In this document: piece after piece, positions 20,721-29,600 of the stretch
Numbering within the stretch: position 1 is the stretch's first letter
Layout of the letters: every line of letters starts with the position of its first letter
Assembly (NCBI RefSeq): GCF_001280085.1
Contig: NZ_LGED01000125.1
Coordinates: 1 to 64,000 of the forward strand
Reading direction: 5' to 3'
Origin: Saccharothrix sp. NRRL B-16348
Lineage (GTDB): Bacteria; Actinomycetota; Actinomycetes; Mycobacteriales; Pseudonocardiaceae
DNA: 64,000 nt
Position numbers and translations under genes: made by a program
Notes under the pieces: model-generated
What the model was told of the DNA's origin: nothing
The model's database searches: none
Seen by the model: the letters and a program-made list of their open reading frames with translations, nothing else

Positions 20721-22352
20721 TCAGCTCATCCGGAAGACGGGGCCGCGTGGCCGGAACGGGAGGCGTGCGCCCTTCGGGACCAGGAAGGCGTGTTCCCGGC
20801 GCACGCGGACGTAGTCGCACTGGCCGTCGGTGATCACCAGGATCGGGCCGTCCTCCGGGAAGTCGGCCGCACGCTCCAGCAGGTCCACGCCCGGTTGGAG
20901 GATCGTGCCGCCACGCCCGCGCACTCGAACCCGGCCCGCGATCTCCTCCACCCCGACGTACCCGGCGTCGTAGGCGACCGCGTCGCAGAACACCACCCGC
21001 GCCGCCGGGACGTCACGCGCCAGGGCGTACGACGCGATGGCGCCCAACGCCTTGCCGAGCACCTTGGGGTCCATCGAGCCCGACGTGTCCAGCACGACGC
21101 CGAACGTCGACCGCCGCTCGACCTCCTCCGGCCGCACCCAGCCGGGGCGCGGGATGTGCGGCGTGGCGGACTGGCGGCGGGACGCGCGGGCGTACGTGCG
21201 GCGGCGTTCGACCGACGGCACGTGCTCCTCGAACCACCGCGCCAGCCGGGCGTCCCAGTCCAGCGGTGGCTGCTCCAGCGCGCGGATCTCCTCCACCAGG
21301 CCCGCGGGCAGCAGGCCGCGCTCGGCGGTGTGGTAGCTGAAGCCGGTCAGCAGGGCACGGCGGTAGAACGCGTCCAGGTCCGAGGTGTGCCGCGGCGTCC
21401 GGGACGGGTCGCCGAGCAGGTCCGAGCCACGGCCGCGCAACGTGGCGAGCTTGCGGTAGCGGCGCAGGTCGGTGGTGATCCGGTCGTACACCGACTCCAC
21501 CGACAGCCCGCCCAGCTCCGGGTCGTGCAGGACGCCTTCCGGCGCGACGCCGACGCCCATCTCCACGAGCCAGCCGTTGACCACGAAGTCCGCGGCGACG
21601 TTCCACAGGTACGGGTCGCGCCCGTCCGCGCGGTCACCGTGGCGCAGCGCGGCGTGCAGCATCTCGTGCGCCAGCACGAACCGCCACTCCGCCCGGGACA
21701 GGTGCGCGCGGGGGTTGACGTAGATCTCGCCGAGCGACGCGTCGACCGCGGCGATGGAGATGTCCCAGCCGCGCGCCAGGTCCGCGTCCGCGACCACCTT
21801 CATGCCCGACGCCAACGCGCCGAGCAGCGGGTACGACGAGACGAACCAGCTCAACGCCAGGTCCCACACCGACCGCGTCGGACGCGAGTCCGAGAGCTGC
21901 CTGCGCGCGCCACCGGCCACGTCGACCGCCGCCACGGCCGCGTTCGACAAGCCCGCGGCGAACAAGTCCTTCCACGGCGGGTCGGGACGCGCGAAACGAG
22001 TGGCGGCGCGGGCGGGAGGCGTCACGTCGAGACAGCCGGACTCCACCCACGACTCCGGCCGCCGCCCGAGCCTCACCGCCGCCTGGAACTCCACCACCTC
22101 GCGGCACTCGACCACGTCGAAACCCAGGTGCAGCAGGCAGTGCGCGAACACCCACACCCACTCGTCCCGGTCGGCGACGCGGGTCCGGTGCGCCGACAGC
22201 CCGCCGTTGGTGCGGACCGACGCCCACGGCAAGTCGCTGTCGCGGGCCACGTACGCCTTGATCGCCATCGGCGTGAACAGCGGGTGTCCGCGGATCAGCT
22301 CCCAGGCGTCGTGGTAAGCCTGCGTGCCGGGGTCGACGCGGGACCGCTTCAC
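20721..22352 (-). CDS. DUF2201/VWA-like metallopeptidase-domain protein (MoxR partner)
   Basis: A 543-residue protein. The N-terminal DUF2201 putative metallopeptidase domain carries LAHEMLHAALRHGD (zinc HExxH, His near 228 and 232); a degenerate FAHCLLHLGF occurs earlier. The C-terminal VWA-like domain (about 415-540) has the MIDAS DTSGS motif near 422 and ITDGQCD. Such proteins pair with MoxR AAA+ ATPases, here the gene directly upstream (30-bp gap), in presumed chaperone or metal-centre maturation. No third component is visible. Confidence 0.87.
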   Translation of the reverse strand: MKRSRVDPGTQAYHDAWELIRGHPLFTPMAIKAYVARDSDLPWASVRTNGGLSAHRTRVADRDEWVWVFAHCLLHLGFDVVECREVVEFQAAVRLGRRPESWVESGCLDVTPPARAATRFARPDPPWKDLFAAGLSNAAVAAVDVAGGARRQLSDSRPTRSVWDLALSWFVSSYPLLGALASGMKVVADADLARGWDISIAAVDASLGEIYVNPRAHLSRAEWRFVLAHEMLHAALRHGDRADGRDPYLWNVAADFVVNGWLVEMGVGVAPEGVLHDPELGGLSVESVYDRITTDLRRYRKLATLRGRGSDLLGDPSRTPRHTSDLDAFYRRALLTGFSYHTAERGLLPAGLVEEIRALEQPPLDWDARLARWFEEHVPSVERRRTYARASRRQSATPHIPRPGWVRPEEVERRSTFGVVLDTSGSMDPKVLGKALGAIASYALARDVPAARVVFCDAVAYDAGYVGVEEIAGRVRVRGRGGTILQPGVDLLERAADFPEDGPILVITDGQCDYVRVRREHAFLVPKGARLPFRPRGPVFRMS

Positions 22353-22382
22353 GCCCGTGCCCGCTTCACGCCTCGGCCCGCT

Positions 22383-23444
22383 TCACGCGCGCGCCGCGAC
22401 CAGTCGCGGCAGGTCGCGGGTCACTTCGACGAGGAACCACGCCGGCAGCACGGAGTTGCCGTGCTCGTCCGCCGCGATCACCATCTGCGCGATCTCCAGC
22501 GACAGCTCGGCCAGCTCCACCAGCAGCGCCTTGCCCCGGTGCGCCAACACCTTCCCGTTCGCCGGCGCGTGCGCCTTGTCCGCGGGCAGCTCCTTCACCA
22601 GCCGGGCCCGGAACGCCTCGGCCAGGAAGTACAGCAGGTCGCGGTCCTCGGGCGCGTGCGGCCACCGCGCGTCACCGCGCAGCACGGCTTCCAGCCCGTA
22701 CGCGTGCCGCACGGTCTTGACGTACGCCTTGAACATCGACGCATGCGACGCCGTGAGCGTGCCGAACGCCAGCACGGCCAGCACGTCGTCGGTGATGTCG
22801 TTGCCGTACGAGCGCAGCGCGTCGGACAGCATGTGCCAGCCGCGCGGCGTGGAGAACGGCTCCTCGACCTTCGGCGGCGCGCTCCACAGGTGGTCGGGCC
22901 GCTGGGCCAGGTAGTCGAGCACCCACGGGTGGATGCCCGCGCCGCCCGCCCACGCCAGCCAGTCCTTCGACGACGCCGTGAGGTGGACGTGCACCATGCG
23001 GTTGACCAGGGCCGACGCCATCGGCCGGGCGAGGGCGTTGTCGGTGGCCCGGTTGCCCGCGCCGATCACCACCGAGCCCTCGGGCAGCTCGTAGGCGCCG
23101 ATGCGGCGGTCGAGGATCAGCGAGTAGAACGCCTTCTGCACCTCGGGGGAGGAGGCGTTCAGCTCGTCGAGGAACAGGCAGTACGGCTCGTCGCGGGCGA
23201 TCGACTCGGGCGGCGCGAACCTCGACCGGCCGTTCACCAGCTCGGGCACGCCGATCAGGTCCTCGGGCGCGAGCTGGGTGCCGAGCAGCGTGACGCACTC
23301 CAGGCCGAGGGATTCGGCGAACTCGCGCACCAGGGACGACTTGCCGATGCCCGGCGCGCCCCACAGGAACACCGGGCGCACGACGGCGACGTGCAGCAGC
23401 ACCTCGGGGAGCTGCACGGGAGTCACGGCCACGGCACTGCGCAT
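22383..23444 (-). CDS. MoxR-type AAA+ ATPase
   Basis: A 353-residue ATPase with Walker A GAPGIGKSS (29-37), Walker B LFLDELN, and sensor-1 GAGNRATDNA. The AAA lid follows. It is likely to remodel a client with the adjacent VWA/DUF2201 protein. I place the start at ATG 23444; the frame stays open to 23717, but that stretch is Arg/Pro-rich and runs into the convergent-side MOSC gene. No strong ribosome-binding site is visible, so the start is uncertain. Confidence 0.87.
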   Translation of the reverse strand: MRSAVAVTPVQLPEVLLHVAVVRPVFLWGAPGIGKSSLVREFAESLGLECVTLLGTQLAPEDLIGVPELVNGRSRFAPPESIARDEPYCLFLDELNASSPEVQKAFYSLILDRRIGAYELPEGSVVIGAGNRATDNALARPMASALVNRMVHVHLTASSKDWLAWAGGAGIHPWVLDYLAQRPDHLWSAPPKVEEPFSTPRGWHMLSDALRSYGNDITDDVLAVLAFGTLTASHASMFKAYVKTVRHAYGLEAVLRGDARWPHAPEDRDLLYFLAEAFRARLVKELPADKAHAPANGKVLAHRGKALLVELAELSLEIAQMVIAADEHGNSVLPAWFLVEVTRDLPRLVAARA

Positions 23445-23530
23445 GCCGGGAAGGATGCGTGTTCCGGCTGGGGAAGTCGATCTGTTTTCCCGCCGGACGG
23501 CCTGGCCGGCCGGAGGAACCGGAGCCGGTC

Positions 23531-24070
23531 TCAGACCGGCACGAGTGGACTGTGGGGTTCGGCGGGCAGTTCCACGCGGATCTCGTCGCCGGGGCGGATG
23601 TCGCCGCCCACCAGGACGATCGACATGATGCCCGCCTTGCGGACCACGTTGCCGTGCTCGTCGCGGCCCACGACCTCCTTCAGCAGACCGTCCTGGAACG
23701 CGTCGATCTGCGGGCACGGGTTGCGCAGGCCCGTCACCTCGACCACGGCGTGCGGACCCAGGTGCAGGCGCGTGCCGGTCGGCAGCGCGAGCAGGTCGAC
23801 ACCGCGCGTGGTGACGTTCTCACCCAGTTGGCCGGGCGCGACCTGGAAGCCGGAGGCGTTCAGCTCGTCGTGCAGTTCGGCGTGCATCAGGTGGACCTGG
23901 CGCAGGTTCGGCTGCGTGGGGTCGCGCTTGACGCGTGACCGGTGCTTCACGGTGACGCCCTGGTGGACGTCGCCCTCGACGCCGAGCCCGGCGAGGAGCG
24001 TGATCGAGTCCTCGTTGGGCTTCGTGAAGGTGTACTCCCCGCTCCGGCTCACGGCCGTGATCGTCCCCAT
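23531..24070 (-). CDS. MOSC domain-containing protein
   Basis: A 179-residue MOSC-fold protein. The family's conserved Cys is present (Cys119 in TGLRNPCPQID), as are GLGVEGDVHQG and LGENVTTRGVDLLALPTGT. MOSC proteins handle sulfur or molybdenum cofactor chemistry (YiiM/MOCOS-like); no molybdenum genes are nearby. The ATG at 24070 gives the canonical start. It diverges from the small gene at 24155. Confidence 0.9.
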   Translation of the reverse strand: MGTITAVSRSGEYTFTKPNEDSITLLAGLGVEGDVHQGVTVKHRSRVKRDPTQPNLRQVHLMHAELHDELNASGFQVAPGQLGENVTTRGVDLLALPTGTRLHLGPHAVVEVTGLRNPCPQIDAFQDGLLKEVVGRDEHGNVVRKAGIMSIVLVGGDIRPGDEIRVELPAEPHSPLVPV

Positions 24071-24154
24071 GCGACCGACCCTACCGAAGTAAGACTTTCG
24101 ACCGCCGCGGCGATATGAGTAGTGCACACCTTTCTGGGGACGATGGTGAAGATC

Positions 24155-24391
24155 ATGGATGACCACTTGAACCACCGGGCACGCGCCCTGTTGCGCGCGA
24201 TCGCCGCGGGACGGGCCGAGGTGACCCGGAGCAGCGAGCCGGACCTGAAGGTCGACGGCCTGCTGTTCAGCGACCAGTGCGCGGCGCGGGAGCTCGCGCA
24301 CGCCGGGTTGCTCCGTCCGGCGCAACGGGACGCCTCCGGGCCGTGGGTCCGGGCCGAGCTGACGGCCGCGGGCCGTGCGGTGCTCGCCTGA
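24155..24391 (+). CDS. small conserved-looking hypothetical protein
   Basis: A 78-residue soluble protein with helical HRARALLRAIAAGRAEVTRS followed by EPDLKVDGLLFSDQCAARELAHAGLL and a charged tail; it ends AGRAVLA. No domain is recognised; the winged-helix-like layout is only an impression. The ATG at 24155 has GGTGA 5 nt upstream. Alternative in-frame starts are GTG 24146, ATG 24143 and GTG 24122. It is divergent from the MOSC gene, and its stop is inside a 28-bp tandem repeat. Confidence 0.6.
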   Translation: MDDHLNHRARALLRAIAAGRAEVTRSSEPDLKVDGLLFSDQCAARELAHAGLLRPAQRDASGPWVRAELTAAGRAVLA

Positions 24392-24463
24392 CCGAGCCGG
24401 TCACCCGGTGTTCGTTCGATCGAGCCTGTCGGCCGGTGTTCGCCTGACCGAGCCTTTCGGTCG
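24380..24463. repeat. 28-bp tandem repeat (3 units) spanning a gene's stop codon
   Basis: Three adjacent 28-bp units (24380-24407, 24408-24435, 24436-24463) share GTGTTCGCCTGACCGAGCC with scattered changes. The first unit contains the last codons and TGA of the small gene at 24155-24391. The 226-bp gap to the LacI gene otherwise holds only the palindrome at 24564-24583. Confidence 0.7.
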
Positions 24464-24563
24464 CTGCCCGGTGCGACGGCCCGGTGGGACCCGAACGGGC
24501 GCGCCTGTCCGCGTCCACCCACTCTTGACGCTGCGTGCACGGAGCGGTTGACTGCGTGTCCGT

Positions 24564-24583
24564 AACCGGTTTCGGTACCGGTT
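24564..24583. promoter_or_regulatory. palindrome upstream of LacI-type gene, candidate operator
   Basis: AACCGGTTTCGGTACCGGTT has perfect 7-bp arms (AACCGGT/ACCGGTT) around a 6-bp centre, 34 bp before the GTG of the LacI-family gene. LacI-family proteins bind near-palindromes of about this length and commonly autoregulate. The link to this protein is inference. Confidence 0.5.
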
Positions 24584-24617
24584 CCGGGACCCGTCACCGC
24601 TGCCGGAGGAGTGCCCT

Positions 24618-25604
24618 GTGCGCGTCACGATCGCCGAAGTCGCCCAACGCGCCCAGGTGAGCAAGGCGACCGTGTCCCGCGTCCTCAACGGCAAACCGGA
24701 CGTCGACGCGGCCACCGCGGCACGCGTGCGCCAGGTGATCGCGGACGTCGGGTACGTGCCCAGCGCACGCGCGGTCGGGTTGGCGCGTGGTCGGGCGAGG
24801 ACGGTCGGGATGCTCGTCCCGTCGTTGACCTGGCCGTGGACCGGCGAGGTGGTGCAGGGCGCGGTGGACGAGCTGGAGGCCGAGGGGTACGGGCTGCTGC
24901 TCTACACCGTCAACCGGGGCGCGGAGTCGTTGACGCAGTTCGCCAGCCACGTGTCGGCGAAGGCGTTCGACGGGCTGCTGGTGATAGAGCCGCCGGACAC
25001 GTTGAGCTACATCGAGACGCTGCACGACCAGGGGCTCCCCGTGGTCATGATCGACGACCGGGGCAGCCGGCCCGGGTTCCCGTCGGTGGGCACGACGAAC
25101 CGGGAAGGCGCGCAGGCGGCGGCGCAGCACCTGGTGGCCGCCGGGCGCACGGGGTTCGCCGTGGTGACGGGGCCGGCGAATTTCGGGTGCGTGCGCGAGC
25201 GGTTGGACGGGTTCCTCGACGCGCTCGGCGACGCGGGCGTGCACGTCGACCCGAGGCTCGTGGTGGAGGGCGACTTCGGCACCGACCGCGGCGCCGTGGC
25301 GACCGAGAAGCTGATGGCCACCGGGCTGCGCTTCGACGCCGTGTTCGCGCAGAACGACCTGTCCGCGCTCGGCGTGATCAGGGCGCTCAACGCCGCCGGC
25401 CGGAAGGTGCCCGACGACGTCGCCGTGGTCGGCTTCGACGACATACCGATCGCCGCGCACGCCGAGCTGACGACCGTGCGCCAGCCGATGCGGGAGATGG
25501 GCGAGGCCGCGGCACGGCTGCTGCTGGCCCGGCTCGAAGGCGCGCCGCCGACGCGGGAACCGGTGGTGCTGCCCACGACCTTCGTCGCCCGCCGTTCGGG
25601 CTGA
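24618..25604 (+). CDS. LacI family transcriptional regulator
   Basis: A 328-residue repressor. The N-terminal LacI helix-turn-helix (1 to about 50) reads VTIAEVAQRAQVSKATVSRVLNG, and the hinge helix region has SARAVGLARG. A periplasmic-binding-like effector domain follows (about 60-328), with VGMLVPSLTWPW, VGFDDIPIAAHAELTTV and a late PTREPVVLPTTFVAR. Effectors are probably sugars, but no sugar transport or catabolic gene is adjacent, so it looks like an orphan. The start is GTG with GGAGGAG upstream. Confidence 0.93.
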   Translation: MRVTIAEVAQRAQVSKATVSRVLNGKPDVDAATAARVRQVIADVGYVPSARAVGLARGRARTVGMLVPSLTWPWTGEVVQGAVDELEAEGYGLLLYTVNRGAESLTQFASHVSAKAFDGLLVIEPPDTLSYIETLHDQGLPVVMIDDRGSRPGFPSVGTTNREGAQAAAQHLVAAGRTGFAVVTGPANFGCVRERLDGFLDALGDAGVHVDPRLVVEGDFGTDRGAVATEKLMATGLRFDAVFAQNDLSALGVIRALNAAGRKVPDDVAVVGFDDIPIAAHAELTTVRQPMREMGEAAARLLLARLEGAPPTREPVVLPTTFVARRSG

Positions 25605-25791
25605 TCGCTCACCCGTTATCAGGAACGCCGACGCCGTGCCTTAGCCCGGATGTCGGTGCCGAGCGCTCCTCATTGGTCCGTCTGGACGGGTGCACGCTCA
25701 TGCGGCGGTTGGTTGACTCGATGCCGTGTACCAGGCTCGTCACCGATCGTGACGGGCCGTGCATCGTCGCAGAACCCTGGGGGAAGAGTTC

Positions 25792-26547
25792 ATGGCACCG
25801 CACTCGGAGTTATCTCGTCCTGTCCCGCTCATCCCGGCCCAACCCGATCACCGCGTGCACGTGCGCATCGACGGTGACGTGCCGGTGCGCGGCGAGGGGC
25901 CGGAGCTGTCGGAGACCACCCACCTGGCGGCCGTGACCGTCGACTTCACCACCTGCGCCGACGGGCCCGACCGGCGCAGGCAGGTCTGCGCGGACGTGCT
26001 GGACCGCTGCACGGGCCACCTGGTCACGCCGGGCTGCGTCACGGCGCTGGTCTCCGGCACGTCGACCGGCACGGTCCGCGACGAGCAGGACCGGTTGGTG
26101 CGCCGGTTGGAGAAGCTGGTCGCGAACCTGCCGATCGGCGTGTCCCGGGTCGGCCGGGGCACCGAGCGCGACGACCTGGTGGCGGAGGCGCGCCGTGCGG
26201 CGACGTACGCGAGCCTGGCCCTGGCCGCCAGCCCGACCAGTGTGGACGCGCACCCGTTGGAGGAGGCCATGCTCGCCAACGGCGAGCTGACCTCGACCAT
26301 GACGGCGCTGCTCGACCCGTTGGCGGACCACCAGGAGTTCATCCACACGCTGTACCTGTACCTGGCGTTCGACCGGGACCGGCAGCGGGTGGCCCGGCAC
26401 CTGACCGTGCACCCGCGCACGGTGGACTACCGGCTGCGCCGCATCGCCGCGCTGACCGGCCTGCACCCGCAGACGGTCTCCGGCGCCGGGAAGCTGCTCG
26501 CCGCGCTGATCAGCCGGACGCACCGCCGCCTGACGCCCCAGCGCTGA
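25792..26547 (+). CDS. PucR/CdaR-like regulator with TTA codon, likely cluster regulator
   Basis: A 251-residue protein. The C-terminal PucR-type helix-turn-helix (about 200-245) is clear: FDRDRQRVARHLTVHPRTVDYRLRRI. The upstream part (about 45-190) resembles a GGDEF-like/CdaR regulatory domain without catalytic residues. The start ATG 25792 has GGGGGAAGAG upstream; an in-frame GTG at 25759 lacks one. Codon 7 is TTA (25810-25812), rare at this GC content and, in streptomycetes, dependent on the bldA tRNA. It ends 126 bp before the first NRPS gene in the same direction and is the best candidate for its pathway-specific regulator. Confidence 0.85.
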   Translation: MAPHSELSRPVPLIPAQPDHRVHVRIDGDVPVRGEGPELSETTHLAAVTVDFTTCADGPDRRRQVCADVLDRCTGHLVTPGCVTALVSGTSTGTVRDEQDRLVRRLEKLVANLPIGVSRVGRGTERDDLVAEARRAATYASLALAASPTSVDAHPLEEAMLANGELTSTMTALLDPLADHQEFIHTLYLYLAFDRDRQRVARHLTVHPRTVDYRLRRIAALTGLHPQTVSGAGKLLAALISRTHRRLTPQR

Positions 26548-26565
26548 GGGGCCGAAACCCCTGAT

Positions 26566-26597
26566 TTGTCCTCGATGACAATTGTGCCAAGTGACAA
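26566..26597. promoter_or_regulatory. two abutting 16-bp dyads, candidate operator of the NRPS operon
   Basis: TTGTCCTCGATGACAA (26566-26581) is immediately followed by TTGTGCCAAGTGACAA (26582-26597). Both fit TTGTSN6GACAA. The pair lies 77 bp before the NRPS GTG, in the promoter region, and is much more AT-rich than its surroundings. The PucR-like protein encoded just upstream is the obvious candidate binder (inference). No other copy was noticed by eye. Confidence 0.55.
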
Positions 26598-26673
26598 ACC
26601 TCGTCGCTGGAATCACGCCAGGTGCCTTGATACGGTTGCCCCGCTAGCCGGCGCGAATCACGGATGATGTTCG

Positions 26674-29600
26674 GTGCAGCACACTGGGGGCTCGGTGGGT
26701 AGTACTGCTCGTATTCGACTGTCGCCTTACCAACGAGACATCTGGGTGGCCGGAGCTCAATTTCCGGAGTTGGACCAGTACACCGTCTTCATTTATGACC
26801 GGTACGCCGGTGACGTGGACGAGGACCGGCTGGTCCAGGCCATGGCCGAGGCCGCGGGGCGGACGGATGCATTTCGGCTTCGTTTTTCCGAAGAAGACGG
26901 CGTGCCGTACCAGTGGCTCGCCGACGATGCGGAATTCACGGTCCGCCGGGTGCGGTTGAATCGGGAATCCGAAGTCGACCGGTGGCTGAGTGATGAATTT
27001 TCAACCACTTACGACCTGACCGGTGACCGGCTGGTCGATCTCGTCCTGCTGAACGCGGGCGGGAGGGTGTACGCATATGTCCGGACGCACCACGTCATCT
27101 GTGACGCGTGGGGCTTGCAACTGTTCTTGGCACGGGTGCGCGCGGCGTACCTGGGCACCGCGGCCGAAGCCCCGTCGTTCACCGAGCTGACCGCCGCGGA
27201 CACCTACGAGGGCTCCGCGCGGCACGAGGAGGACCGGGCGTTCTTCGAGCAGGCGCTGGCGGGCGTCGAGCCGGTCCTGTTCACGCGCCGCAGCCCGCGT
27301 GGCCGCAGGCGGACCCAGCGGTACTCGTTCCCGTTGGAGCGGAGGCTGGTCAACGCCATCCGCGACCGCGGCGAGTCGCCGTTCGTGGTGTTCTCCGCCG
27401 CCGTCGCGCTGTACCTGGCGAAGGTGCACCAGGTCGACGAGGTGGTGCTCGGCGTGCCCGTGCTCAACCGCTCGGGCGCGCCGGCCAAGCAGACGGTCGG
27501 CCAGTTCGCGAACACGCTGCCGATGCGGGTCGACACCCGCGCCGAGCTGACCGTGGACGAGGTGCTGTCCCGCGTGCGGCACGACACCAGGGCGTTGCTG
27601 AAGCACCAACGGCTGCCGCTGGGCGACCTGGGCCGCGGGCCGCTGTTCGACACCACGGTGGCCTACCTGGGCAAGCCGCCGGCGACGCCGATGCCGGGTG
27701 TCACCTACGAGACGGTGGCGCGGACGCACGCGCACGACCAGGACGCCCTGGCGATCTGGGTGTCGGAGTTCGACCGCGCCGAGGACCCTCGGGTCGACCT
27801 GGAGTGCGCGACCGACGTGTTCGACGCGGACTTCCCGATCGAGGCCGCGGCACGGCACATCCAGGCGTACTTCCGGGCGCTGGCCACCTCGACCGGGCAG
27901 CCGGTCGGCGAGCTGGACCCGTTGTCGGAGCAGGAGCGGCACGACCTGGTCCACGCCCACAACGCCACCGACGCGCCGTTCCCGGACGACGTGACCCTGC
28001 CCGAGCTGTTCGCCCGCCAGGCGGACGGGACGCCGGACCGCGTCGCGCTGGTCGAGCCGGACGGCGCCGTCGTCACCTACGCCGAGCTGGCCGCACGCGT
28101 GAACGCGGTCGCCGCGGCGCTGCGGGCGGAGGGCGTGACCCGGGACGACCCGGTGGCCGTGCTGGTCGAACGCGGACCGCACCTGCTGCCGGCCGTGCTG
28201 GGCGTGCAGCTCGCGGGCGGCGCGTACGTGCCGGTCGACCCGACGTACCCGGCCGAGCGGGTCCGCCTGCTGGTGGAGGACAGCGGCGCGAAGGTCGCCC
28301 TCGTCGGCGACGTGGAGGTGGACGTCGCCGCGCTCGGCACGGTGCTGCGCGTGGCCGACGTGCCGGCAGCCGAGCCGGTCGCGCCACTGGTCGCGCCGCG
28401 GGACCTGGCCTACGTCATCTACACGTCCGGCTCCACCGGCCGTCCCAAGGGCGTGATGGTCGAGCACCGGTCGGTGGTGAACCGGCTGTGGTGGATGCAG
28501 CGCCGGTACCCCATCGGCGAGCACGACGTGCTGCTGCAGAAGACACCGGTGTCGTTCGACGTGTCCGTGTGGGAGCTGTTCTGGTGGGGCTTCACCGGCG
28601 CCCGCCTGTCGCTGCTGCCGCCCGGCGCGGAGAAGGACCCGCGGGAGGTGCTCCGCGCGGTCGAGCGCGACGGCGTCACGGTGATCCACTTCGTGCCGTC
28701 GATGCTCGCGCCGCTGCTGGACCTGCTGGAGGACGACCCGGGCGCCCGGCGTGCCGCGTCGTCGTTGCGGCTGGTGTTCTGCAGCGGCGAGGCGTTGCCG
28801 CCCGCGCAGGTCGCCCGCTTCAACCGGCTGTTCGGCGACGGCACGCGCCTGGTCAACCTCTACGGGCCGACCGAGGCCACGGTCGACGTCTCGGCGTACG
28901 ACTGCCCGCCCGGCACGCCGACCCGCGTCCCGATCGGCTCGCCCATCGACAACATCAAGCTGCACGTGCTGGACCGCGCGGGCAGGCCGCAGCCCGCGGG
29001 CGCGCCCGGCGAGCTGCACATCGGCGGCGTCGGCGTGGCGCGCGGCTACCTGAACCAGCCCGCGCTCACCGCCGAGCGCTTCGTGCACGACCACCTCACC
29101 GGCGAGGGCACGCTCTACCGAACCGGCGACCGGGCGCGGCGGCTGGCCGACGGCACGCTGGAGTACCTGGGCCGGGTGGACGACCAGGTGAAGATCCGCG
29201 GCAACCGGGTCGAGCCGGGCGAGGTGCGCGACCACGTGGCCGCGCTGCCGGGCGTGCGCGAGGCCGCGGTGGTCGACCGGCGCTCCGACGCGCTCGGCAC
29301 CCACCTGGTCGCCTACTACGTGGCCGACGCCGAGCTGGACCCCGCCGAGCTGCGGGCGCGGATGGCGCAGGCGGTGCCGGAGCACCTGATCCCCGCGTTC
29401 TTCGTGCGGATCGACGCGATCCCGTTGTCGCCCAACGGGAAGCTGGACCGCAAGCGGCTGCCGGAGGCGGTGACCGCGCCGCGCGACGGCCGGCCGCGCA
29501 CGCCGGTCGAGGCGGAGCTGGCTGCGGTGTGGGCCGACGTGCTCGGCGTGCCCGAGGTCGGCATCCACGACAACTACTTCGCGCTGGGCGGCGACTCGAT

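Noticed and set aside
26546..26565. Terminator after the PucR-like gene (AGGGG/CCCCT)
   Set aside because: The stem is only 5 bp with a 6-nt loop; too weak to call, and read-through into the NRPS cannot be excluded.
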